Below, piece after piece: positions 54,075-63,848 of a DNA stretch of 64,000 nucleotides. This DNA is from Branchiostoma floridae (lineage: Eukaryota; Chordata; Leptocardii; Amphioxiformes; Branchiostomatidae). The stretch covers positions 22,578,645-22,642,644 of the forward strand of contig NC_049988.1 of assembly GCF_000003815.2 (NCBI RefSeq), read 5' to 3'. The translations under genes and the position numbers were made by a program. Below the pieces are notes generated by a model. The model ran no database searches and was not told the DNA's origin. It saw only the letters and a program-made list of their open reading frames with translations. The first letter of the stretch is position 1; each line of letters begins with the position of its first letter.

Positions 54075-54601
54075 ATGCCGCTGGGGTAATTTAGGTTGCT
54101 GGGAGAGTCTACTGTAAAATGGGGGGGGGGCTTTTATGACAGGTGATTTGCTAAAAAAAATAAGCTGTATGCAGTCTCTATAGGCTTGATGCTAAAATGA
54201 CTGAGATTTTGTTACGATAGACAAAAAACTTATCCCCTCCTGGGAACGAATCAATTATTGTATAATCATAATCACTTAATGGCATGTGACTAGTAATACT
54301 AGTAGTACTAGTATATTGGAAACATATCCGAAAATGAAAAGAAGTTAGAAGCTCTGAGGAAGATGTCTGACAAACATCTAAACGTCAGCTAAGGTGAGAT
54401 TATCTGGTTGTGTAAGAGAAACTTCTCTATGCCCATGTATATTATGTAACTGAAAAAAGAAAGGAAAACAACACCTAACTATAAATAGCTTGTTACGCTA
54501 GACCAGGTGAATATCAACATTATTTCTTTGCATGCAAACGCTATCTTGATTGGTCTATCCTCTTTCCTAATTTTTGTACACGTTTTGATCCAAAGTTCAA
54601 C

Positions 54602-54667
54602 ATGGCAGAGGCGGGTAATGGGTCTCCTACTGATTTATTGCAGTACTGTATGGGACCAGGGAGGTAA
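54602..54667 (+). pseudogene. ZNF10 native start, separated from the gene body by a LINE
   Basis: The family start MAEAGNGSPTD is intact, but from codon 12 on it reads inserted LINE sequence and stops at TAA (54665-54667) after 21 codons. The next native codons resume at 55381. Confidence 0.88.
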
Positions 54668-55375
54668 AGGGGCCATCGACAAACTCCAAAAGTTGCAATA
54701 TAGGGCGGGCAGGGTAATATTAGGGTGCGACCACTACACTTCTCGGGAAACTGTCTTGAACTTACTCGGCTGGACCCCGGTAGCACAGCACCACAGAAGA
54801 GCTAAGGCTGTTTTCATGTTCAAGGCTCTCAACGGTATGTTTCCTCCACACATATCACATTTGTTCACTACATCTGCTGACACACATTCACACCACACCC
54901 GGCACAGTACACAGGGGGGGCTTCAACTACCAAGAACACGGTTACAATACAAGAAGAAGTCTCTCTCGTTTTCCGGTGCAGCTTTGTGGAACTCGCTACC
55001 TGCACACTTAAGAACAGCATCATCCATCTCTACTTTCAAAACCATCTACACAACAGAATACCACATGATCTGATATGTAATCTATCACGTCTTTTTTTTT
55101 TCTGTTCACATTGGTATGCAAATTCCCATTACTTATTTGATTTCATTTATGATTTCGAGTTGTATTAGGATTAATGTGTACAATTGATTTGCCTTATTTT
55201 GTCTTAGTTAAATTGCGTTATCATTTGCTGATTCTTGCTGAGTCACCATGTATTTGATTTTATACTGTTATCATTTATTGTTATGTATGTACGGGGTTTC
55301 CCCCCAGGGATCTTTGAAAAACGCCGGTCAGGCGACATGTACCCCTGGATAAATAAAAATAAACAAACAAAACAA
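54635..55375 (+). mobile_element. 5'-truncated LINE inserted in the ZNF10 coding exon
   Basis: The + strand encodes a LINE C-terminus: LLQYCxxVWDQGGKG-type start, KLQKLQYRAGRVILG, then LNLLGWTPVAQHHRRAK, FKALNGMFPPHI and FSGAALWNSLPAHLRTA. It ends with a tail AAATAAAAATAAACAAAC. ACTGAT flanks both sides (54629-54634 and 55376-55381). Joining the flanks gives the same sequence as in ZNF8 (TCTCCTACTGATGTTCCCCA), so the empty site is known. It is in the same orientation as the gene. Confidence 0.93.
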
Positions 55376-56347
55376 ACTGATGTTCCCCAGAACTTCGGTG
55401 ATGGGTCTCCTACTGGAGTTGTATGCAGCAGGGATGCAAGCAAAGGCAAAGAGCAACCAACATCGAGCAAAACAAGTTTGGTCAGTCAACCGGAAGCAAA
55501 CACTGGTGACAAGCCCTACATGTGTGGGGAGTGTGGGTACATGACAGCTAAGAAGTGTCATTTAGCCGATCATATGAGAACTCATACTGGTGAAAAGCCC
55601 TACAGGTGTGACCAGTGTGACTATTCTGCTGTAGCAAAATCTACCTTGAACAGGCATCTAGCAAAGCACACTGGTAACAAACCCTACATGTGTGGGGAGT
55701 GTGGACACAGAGCAACTCAGAAATCTGATTTATCCATACACATGAGAACCCATACCGGTGAAAAACCCTACAAGTGTGACCAGTGTGACTATTCTGCTGC
55801 TCACAAAAAAAGTTTCGACCAACATGTGGCCAGACACACTGGTGAAAAGCCCTACATGTGTGGGGAGTGTGGGTACAGGACGACTTACAAACCTACCTTA
55901 TCCAGACATATGAGAACTCACACGGGTGAAAAACCCTACAAGTGTGGCCAGTGTGGCTATTCTGCTGCACTAAAATCCAATTTGGACCAACATCTAGCAA
56001 AGCACACTGGAGAAAAGCCCTATATGTGTGGGGAGTGTGGGTACAGAGCAACTCAAAAGTGTCACTTATCCAATCATATGAGAACCCATACCGGTGAAAA
56101 ACCCTACAAGTGTAACCAGTGTGACTATTCTGCTGCACAGAAGTCTACCTTGAACCAGCATTTAGCCAGACACACTGGTGATAAGCCCTACATGTGTGGG
56201 GAGTGCGGGTACAGGACGACTCACAAGTCTAACTTAGCGCAGCATATGAGAACGCACACAGGTGAAAAACCCTACAAGTGTGACGAGTGTGACTATTCTG
56301 CTGCAGTAAAATCTGCATTGAACAAACATTGTAAAACACACCGCTGA
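55235..56347 (+). CDS. ZNF10: C2H2 zinc-finger protein, 10 fingers, N-terminus replaced by LINE sequence
   Basis: The long frame gives 370 residues, of which about the first 48 (to KQTKQT) are translated LINE 3' UTR and the rest (DVPQNFGDGSPTGV onward) is native. Contact residues (-1,2,3,6): KCHD, ASTR, QSDI, HKSQ, YPTR, LSNQ, QCHN, QSTQ, HSNQ, VSAK. In finger 4 the core Leu is Phe (KSFDQH). All ten fingers keep their Cys and His and the ending HCKTHR is intact. If made, the protein would need internal initiation, or splicing out of the insert. It may equally be a young pseudogene. Confidence 0.75.
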   Translation: MLSHHVFDFILLSFIVMYVRGFPPGIFEKRRSGDMYPWINKNKQTKQTDVPQNFGDGSPTGVVCSRDASKGKEQPTSSKTSLVSQPEANTGDKPYMCGECGYMTAKKCHLADHMRTHTGEKPYRCDQCDYSAVAKSTLNRHLAKHTGNKPYMCGECGHRATQKSDLSIHMRTHTGEKPYKCDQCDYSAAHKKSFDQHVARHTGEKPYMCGECGYRTTYKPTLSRHMRTHTGEKPYKCGQCGYSAALKSNLDQHLAKHTGEKPYMCGECGYRATQKCHLSNHMRTHTGEKPYKCNQCDYSAAQKSTLNQHLARHTGDKPYMCGECGYRTTHKSNLAQHMRTHTGEKPYKCDECDYSAAVKSALNKHCKTHR

Positions 56348-58026
56348 AGAACACGTGTGAGGCATGTGATTTCGGGACATCTTAAGGACACTCCTTTATC
56401 TGGACTGATAGCGTACGAGTTTTTTTATGTTATCTAGCTGAGCTAAAAAGTCTGCAACATAGGTCATCTGCTAGTAGCAGATATATTATGCTGTATATGC
56501 AGCATTCAACATGCATGTAAGAAGAACACTCAATGTGCGTGTTTTATTTCAATATTTGAGAATAAGCCATCGCACAGTTACGAGCGTGCACACGCTGTGG
56601 TGATGTCACGTATTTTCAAAGTTCCAATTAACCCTTTCTTCCTTCTATCAAGGCGTACGCCTTCAGCGTTTTGAAGCCTCTGTAACCTTTAGTTGTGTGG
56701 AGTTTCCTGAGAAAGGCGGTTATGCCGACAGACACTTGAGTCAGATTTGAGTCTTGAAGATATCCAGGTGGAAGATAAGGCGCCCTCCGCGGTAAAGTCT
56801 ATCCAGTCTTTGATAGTACGCGGGGAAAATGGTCTCTGTCGATACAGTATACTACTTTTAGTGGCTTGGTATGCAGCCAGTGCCTATGGCGGGAACACCG
56901 GGATGATTGACTAAGTTAGGTGCCTTGTCATGTGAAGTAAGCTTTTGTGGCATAAAATGTAGTTTTAGTGACTGCCTTGGCTGATATTTAAGAGTATAAC
57001 TGAATAGAGAACATAAGGGAGTTAAATTAGAGTACAAATTCTAGCGAAGTTAGCCTCTTTGACATAAAGTGTTGTTTAGGTGACTCATGGCTGATATTTA
57101 AGAACACAACTGATTAATGAACATAATAAAGTTTGATAAAAGTACAAATTCCATTCGATTGTCTCTTGTGCGGGAGGTTCACAATATTATGCACGCATGG
57201 TGTAACTAACCGGTGTGTTATAGCATGTTAGTGTGAATGGGGTCCTGTGGGCATATACCGTATGCATCCCCATACAAAATTTTAGGTCATTTTGTTTTCA
57301 TACAAAAGCAAAATAGCCAACACTATACCTTACAGTCTTAGTCTAAAAATTGCCACTTAAAAAATTCAACCATTTTTAAGTAATGTATGACAGAAGTGAA
57401 AATGAAAAACATGCACTGCACAACATACCAAATTTCAGAACATTTGCTTTTAATATACGGAAATTGTAGCCCAAATTATATATTTGTTGTCAAAATTGGT
57501 CAAATATCACCAAATAGCTCATTTTAGTCTTGTATGCAAATGCTGTGGATAGGGTAATGATACTTATATGGGCATATGCTCAATGCTCCTCTGCATCAAA
57601 TTTCAGGTCATTAGGATGTAATACTGAGGCACAGGGGCCAAAAATCTATTTTAGGCCTAAAAATGACCCAAAACACTAAATAATGTCATTTTAAGGCCTT
57701 GATTAAAAAAATGTGGAAAAGAACGTCTGGCTATTTGCTATCTCAATGTAAAAGTTCAGGTAATTATATTTGGCCAAAAAATAAAAAGTTGAATCCATCT
57801 GAAGATTTGGCAGAAGGAGAAAAAATGAAAACAGGACAAAAGACAATTTATTTCAATCCATGTTTGGATTGAAATATAAAAATCCAGAAATGCCGTCGGA
57901 TAAAAGTGTATAGGCCTAAGGCATATTGCTACCAACTAAGTTGTCAAATTAAGGTATAAATATTGGGGACCTCTCGAATAGTGTAGGCGGAACATACAAC
58001 ACAATAATGGGTAAGAAGGCATTACA
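56348..58026 (+). other. ZNF10 3' flank, antisense LINE fossil and an unclassified repeat
   Basis: No gene is seen. The antisense LINE fossil spans about 56648-56895. A poly(A) signal is near 57137 (GATAAAAGTAC). From about 57187 to 57950 lies AT-rich sequence absent from the other class I flanks, with an internal direct repeat: GGGCATATACCGTATGCATC at 57249 and GGGCATATGCTCAATGCTCC at 57570, each followed by TTTxAGGTCATT. It is probably an inserted, unclassified element. Confidence 0.6.
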
Positions 58027-58122
58027 TGACCTTTCACCCCTGCAGTGTGACCTTTCACCCCTTGCTGCTCCAGACAGACGCTTGCAGGATTGTTCGGAGG
58101 TAATAATTATCACTGGAAGCAG
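58027..58122 (+). promoter_or_regulatory. ZNF11 promoter block and exon 1
   Basis: DR1-like sites are at 58027-58040 and 58048-58061. The spacing is 21 instead of 23-24 bases and both sites here are the strong TGACCTTTCACCCC form. Exon 1 lacks GGA in the AGGAGGATTG box. Donor CAG|GTAAGAACG at 58122/58123. Confidence 0.7.
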
Positions 58123-58466
58123 GTAAGAACGAGATATACATACAACATGACTGCATCATTATGAAATATAGGGGGTAGAGGTCATTTATATGGTATGTGG
58201 GCTACATTTGACAGAAATGAAAGACTTTTCGGGATGACGAAAATTTCGGAAATGGGGTTGGGGAGGGGGGCATCTTTACCCTCACGGAAACAAAGGAAAA
58301 CATTGTTTTTGCTCCATTTCTTCTACTTCTTCTTCTCCAAACAAATAATGAACTGGTCAGACCTTTGTAGCCTGGTGTCACCATGGTTACTGGAGATGTA
58401 GCAAACACCCTGTGTTGTTCGGTTACATGTAGCAAGTATCAGGACAAAGCTCGAGGGGCTGGATTA

Positions 58467-60260
58467 CTCTCATGTCCCTAATAAACGTACCGGGACGTTT
58501 ATTTTTTTCAGCCTCACAATCCACCCGGTACGTTCTTATTTTGGACGGTACGTTTATTTTTTTTCTGAAAATTGGGGCTTTGCTTAGCCAGGACCCTCAA
58601 AGAATTGAATTTTGGGGGTTTTCTGCCCATATTTCCACGATATTTTTGCTCAAAATTCCCTATTTTTCGGGCGAAACGGCGCGGATTTCCATGAGCGTGT
58701 ACGCGTACGCGGTACTCTTTCGGTGATATCGGTCGATCTCGCTATGACGCTACGAAGTAAATGTTGTTCTTGGGGGAAAATAAAACACCACACTGACGTT
58801 TTGAAATACAATTTTTACATAAATAACTTTTAGTTTTAATTTAGTAGTAGTTTATAGTCTCTGTTCACATCGTAAACCAGCACCTTGCGCGAGGAATTTC
58901 CCGCCGGTCTGGTGGTTCCATGCGCTTTCGGCAGCGAGGCGGAAGAGTGCTTGGTTCACATAATAAATGCTGGACGTAAAAATAACAACTATAACTTCGT
59001 TTCCCTTGTAATATGAGTTTTGCCGCCGCAAATTCTGCCAAACGACAGGAATTCGTCGGTAAAAACAGCAAGTTCATAATCATTTCTAGTGTAAGCATCT
59101 CTCAAACCGCAACAACTTTCCTTTGTAGCTGCATGTGCCATTATGCCGAGGTGGTCACGTCGAAATAAAACTTTCTTAACGTAGGCTCATTTCTTTGACA
59201 AAAATCAATCTTAGTCTAGTTTTCACACAAATAACTTTTTATTTAATAGGTTTTAATCGTTTTTATACCGTAATCACTGTATTTTGTGCTACACATCAGA
59301 AATCTTGTTGCGATATTTTACCTTGGTAAAAGTGGAGTCGTCCACTGACCCCTACTGACCTTGTTTATTTGCTGCTGACGCCATCTTGGAGATAAGCGCA
59401 AAGACGGAGATTTCCATTTTTAGCCCGCGGAATACGAAAATTGGGACAGCGTACATGCATTTCAAGAACCTAAAACATCAGATACATGAACGGACGGTCT
59501 ATTTGTAAAATCTGCCCATATAGCCTTCCAGTCTGCACAGAAATGACGATGTAGAGAAGGGTAGAAGTGCAAAGAGTCTGAGATGAGAAAAAAACGCCAC
59601 GTGAATTCAACAACACTTCGCATAAAATCACATAATTTTGTATAATGTTTCCTTTATTTAATGTCTCCTTCATAAAGTGTCCAAGTTGAACCGACATCTT
59701 GCTGATGTAGTACAGAAAAAAAAACGTGATCCCCTCTTGGATAATTTACTATTTAGCTCAGCGTAACGCGGCTGGCCACGCGCCCGTGACGGCAGTGTTG
59801 GCATAGCGGCCGGACTGAAAATCGTCTGGCCGCGACCGGTGACCGCTATAGACTATTTCTTAATGCTTAGGTCAACGGGAAAAATCCAAGGGACCGACGA
59901 AAAGTGACCGCTATACTCAGGTGACCCTAAGGCAGGTTTCACTGCGAATTTCAACTTAACCTTTTATTAAAAAATTGAGAAAATATTCATGATTCGAACA
60001 AGATATCTAACATATAGTTCTTCAGCTCATAATTTATAGAACTAACTGATGTGGTTCTTAGGCATAAATGAATAAAAAGACCTACCTGCTTATCATCTCC
60101 TTTTCTTTGGACAGAAGTAGCATGTTCACAGTTAAATACATGTCAATTTGGTAATTTTCCGGGGGGTATGTTTATTCCGGGGGGTACGTTTATTAGATAT
60201 TGACGATTTGTCCGGGGGGTATGTTTATTCCGGAGGGTATGTTTATTAGGGACATGAGAG
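58467..60260. mobile_element. 1.8-kb non-autonomous DNA transposon with TA duplication, in ZNF11 intron 1
   Basis: Ends CTCTCATGTCCCTAATAAAC and GTTTATTAGGGACATGAGAG are perfect 20-base inverted repeats, extending to 27 bases with one mismatch, between TA and TA. The empty site GGATTATGAATGTG is seen in all other introns (for example 28679). The right end has repeated GGGGGTATGTTTATTCCG units. No transposase frame is found. Around 59800-59945 is sequence resembling the MITE at 22993. Confidence 0.88.
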
Positions 60261-60738
60261 TATGAATGTGTTTGTGTAAGACTAAACAGATCTTGTTTAA
60301 AACGGCTAGTCTAGCCGACAGGCGACCGATAAATCTACTCAAGATGCCGCTGGGGTCATTTAGGTCATTGAACGAGTCTAAGTTGTAAAACGGGTAGATC
60401 TTTTATAATAGGTTTTATGCTATGAGCTGAAGCCAATCACAAAAAGCTTCGAGCTATTATTTAAATGACCGAAAAAAATAACTAATCACTCCTTGGGAAT
60501 AAATTACTTATTGTGTCATTTTATTTCTGTATAGTGAACATGGTTAGTAATATAATTGTATTTTGTAATTGCAAAAACACTCCCTTCCCCTCCAAAAAAA
60601 GAAAACAACACCTAATCTGAAATAGCTTGTCAGGCTAGATCATGTGACATTACCTGTTCTTTATATTTAACTTTATCTATCTAGTTTTGATTGACGTATT
60701 TCTTCTTTTCTAATATTTTCTATTCCATTAGGTTTGAC

Positions 60739-61812
60739 ATGGCAGAGGCAGGTGAGGGGTCTCCTACTGCTATTCCCCAGAACGTCTGTGATGGGTCTCC
60801 TACCGCTGTTCCCCAGAACGTCTGTGATGGGTCTCCTACCGCTGTTCCCCAGAACGTCTGTGATGGGTCTCCTACTGGAGATTTATGGGACTGGGATGCA
60901 GGTAAAACTGAAAAACAGCCAACAGCGAGCAAAACCAGTTTGGTCAGTCAACCGGAAGCAAACACTGATGAGAAGCCCTACATGTGTGGGGAGTGTGGGT
61001 ACAGGACAGCTTACAAGTCTACCTTATCCCAACACATGAGAACTCATACTGGTGACAAACCCTACATGTGTGACCAATGTGACTATTCTACAGCAAAGAA
61101 AAGCAATTTGGACCAACATCTAGCCATACATACTGGAGATAAACCCTACATGTGTGGGGAGTGTGGGTACAGAACAGCTCAAAAGTCTACCCTATCCAGA
61201 CATATGAAAACCCATACAGGTGAAAAACCCTACAAGTGTGACCAATGTGACTATTCTGCTGCGCTGAAATCCACTTTGGACGTACATATAGTCAAACACA
61301 GTGGTGACAAACCCTACATGTGCGGGGAATGTGGACACAGGACAACTCAGAAATCTGCCTTATCTATACATATGAGAACCCACACAGGTAACAAACCCTA
61401 CAAGTGTGACAAGTGTGACTATTCTGCTGCACAGAAGTCTGCCTTGAACCAACATCTAGTCATACATACTAGTGAAAAACCCTACATGTGTGGGGAATGT
61501 GGGTACAGGACAGCTCGAAAGCATGACTTAGTGCAACATATGAGAACTCATACCGGTGAAAAGCCCTACAAGTGTGACCAGTGTAACTATTCTACAGCAA
61601 AGAAAGGTAATTTGGATTATCATCTAGCCAAGCATACTGGTGATAAGCCCTACATGTGTGGGGAGTGTGGGTACAGGACAGCTCGGAAGTCTGACTTGTC
61701 GCGACACAAGAGAACTCATACTGGTGAAATACCCTATAAGTGTGACCAGTGTGACCTTTCTGCAACAAAGAAAGACTATTTGGACCGACATCTAAGACAA
61801 CACAGACACTAA
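60739..61812 (+). CDS. ZNF11: C2H2 zinc-finger protein, 10 fingers, complete
   Basis: The product has 357 residues from MAEAGEGSPT, with four GSPT motifs. The N-terminus and 5' intron are nearly identical to ZNF6 while the fingers differ. Contact residues (-1,2,3,6): YSTQ, KSNQ, QSTR, LSTV, QSAI, QSAQ, RHDQ, KGNY, RSDR, KDYR. Finger 2 reads YMCDQC, a mix of the two finger types. The end RQHRH and the class II 3' flank match ZNF4 and ZNF7. All fingers keep their zinc ligands. Confidence 0.93.
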   Translation: MAEAGEGSPTAIPQNVCDGSPTAVPQNVCDGSPTAVPQNVCDGSPTGDLWDWDAGKTEKQPTASKTSLVSQPEANTDEKPYMCGECGYRTAYKSTLSQHMRTHTGDKPYMCDQCDYSTAKKSNLDQHLAIHTGDKPYMCGECGYRTAQKSTLSRHMKTHTGEKPYKCDQCDYSAALKSTLDVHIVKHSGDKPYMCGECGHRTTQKSALSIHMRTHTGNKPYKCDKCDYSAAQKSALNQHLVIHTSEKPYMCGECGYRTARKHDLVQHMRTHTGEKPYKCDQCNYSTAKKGNLDYHLAKHTGDKPYMCGECGYRTARKSDLSRHKRTHTGEIPYKCDQCDLSATKKDYLDRHLRQHRH

Positions 61813-62725
61813 TGAAAAACGCTACATGCGTTGGGAAGTGACCAGTGCGACTATTCTTTAGCAAGGATATCTGCATTTGTAATCCATTGAGAAACACAAC
61901 AGTGTACGCTTGAGAAATATGATCAGGGCATTTAACTCTTGTATCCAAACTTATATCGGAACAGACAGTGTACCAGTGTTGTATGTTATCTAGCTGTAGT
62001 AAACATTGGTGGAAAACTCTGAAAGCATAGGGGCTGAAAGAAGAACTCTACGAGAGAAGTCATGTACTAGTAGCTGAAATATATGTAAATGCAGGAAGTC
62101 CTTCACGTGTCCTATTCTAATACATGAGAACAAGTCATCTCACAGTTACGAGTGTGTATATGCTGTGGTGATGTGTTCTATGGTCAGTTATATTCCTTTT
62201 TCTGTTGAAGTTCTGTAAAAGAATATAACTATTATGTGAAAATTGGGAAGTTTAATAAAAGCACATTCTATGCATTCTGTGGAAGGTGCACAATGTTGTG
62301 CTGGCCCGTTGGTCTATCCCAGAAACGCCACTGTTTACGCCGAGGTCTCCATATTTGGTTGGACACTTTTTTGACGTTTTTGGATGCTCTGCTATGAGGA
62401 TTGATGCATAGTTCGTAATCTACGCGATTGAAATCTATTTCACAGCCGCTGAGCCTAGATCTTAGGTGATTATATGTGGGATAGATCTGCCCATGGAGGA
62501 CGTCCCAAACATGATTGGGTTTGTGCAAACTGATTTTTTTGTAGATTTGGGTTACGTATATGCGATCTTCTATCACAATCTAACTTGGAAGAAACAAAGT
62601 GCACGTTCTGGATAAACACGTCAGCTTATAGAGGACTCGTCCCGATCGGAGCGCATCCTGGGTATCCAGAAAGCTGTCCTTCTCTTGCGCCATGTTCTGG
62701 GTATCCCAGATGTGCTTCGAAGCGC
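61813..62725 (+). other. ZNF11 3' flank
   Basis: No gene is seen. A single copy of the poly(A)-signal unit is at 62251-62282, the ancestral state of the arrays at 9456, 17543 and 34317. Then comes the conserved spacer, and the 230-base segment shared with ZNF7 (about 62480-62720). Confidence 0.65.
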
Positions 62726-62982
62726 GTCTGCTGTAGAAGGGGTGTTGTACCAAGGTAGAGCGTCTGCTGTAGAAGGGGTGGCGTATCCCAGAAGCGCGTC
62801 TGCTGTAGAAGGGGTGGCGTATCCCGGAAGCGCGTCTGCTGTAGAAGGGGTGGCGTATCCCGGAAGCGCGTCTGCTGTAGAAGGGGTGGCGTATCCCAGA
62901 AGCGCGTCGGCTGTAGAAGGGGTGGCGTATCCCAGAAGCGCGTCGGCTGTAAAAGGGGTGGCGTATCCCAGAAGCGCGTCTG
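62726..62982 (+). repeat. 36-bp minisatellite, about 7 copies
   Basis: Same unit as at 9963; the first unit is irregular. One octamer ATGCAAAT follows at 63028-63035, the other has become ACGCAAAT. Confidence 0.95.
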
Positions 62983-63746
62983 AGCGGGTGTTAGACATTT
63001 GTTACGCAAATTGTCTCCTTATTGATTATGCAAATCAAATACCGATTTTCTTAATTGATATTTAATTATATGAAGCATACTTCAGGTATGTACATACGAA
63101 ACATCACGACGATCTGTCAACCTTATTGAGTTATACCCTTTCAGATTCTGACACTACGGTCCCTACAATTCCAAACATGTCACAATGGACGCCAAACTTA
63201 TACCACTTTATCTCTGCCTCAGCAGCCGTCTACCACTCGATAAAATAGCCACAACATCTCCAGAACTCGAGATATTAAACCAGAAGTTCCGCTACAGTAC
63301 TGTGACAAGCCGCTAGGGGGCCCAGGATCCTCATCAAGGCCGACCCACCATAAGATTACAATAGTCTCTATCCAGGCGTACCTGACTTATGCTGGTCTTC
63401 TAAAACACATACATATATACAAATATACATACAAACATACATACATACAAATTGTACCTGAAACATAACCTCTTTGGCGAAGAAAGAAAAGGCATTAAAG
63501 GCATTTAAGGAACCAAGAGTTAAATACCAAGAGAGACTATTGACTCAAATGCAAACCATGTGTTACTCAGCACCAAGAGGCCACGTCTAGCGAAATAATA
63601 GACGTTAAACGAGGACAACAACAACAACAACAACAAAGCATTAAGAAGAAAATCCCGAAAGGTTTTATGATATGGGCTACTATTCAGTGTGTTGGCGGAA
63701 CACGCTGCACGCTGCACACTGAATGTGTAGAAGCAGGCACAAAAGA
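62983..63746 (+). other. Class II downstream flank with a small insertion
   Basis: No gene is seen. CATA microsatellite at about 63408-63452. An insertion of about 136 bases (63499-63634) ends in an ACA repeat and is flanked by AAAGGCATTAA and AAAGCATTAA, which looks like a short retroposed fragment. Confidence 0.6.
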
Positions 63747-63848
63747 TGACCTTTCACCTCACAGTACCAGTCACCTTTCACCCCTTGCTGCTCCAGACAG
63801 ACGCTTGCAGGAGGATTGTGCGTAGGTAATAATCAACACTGGAAGCAG
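63747..63848 (+). promoter_or_regulatory. Promoter block and exon 1 of a twelfth zinc-finger gene outside the window
   Basis: DR1-like sites are at 63747-63760 and 63771-63784. Donor CAG|GTAAAAACG at 63848/63849, followed by the usual intron start to the window edge. It predicts another zinc-finger coding exon within about 1 kb to the right. Confidence 0.75.
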
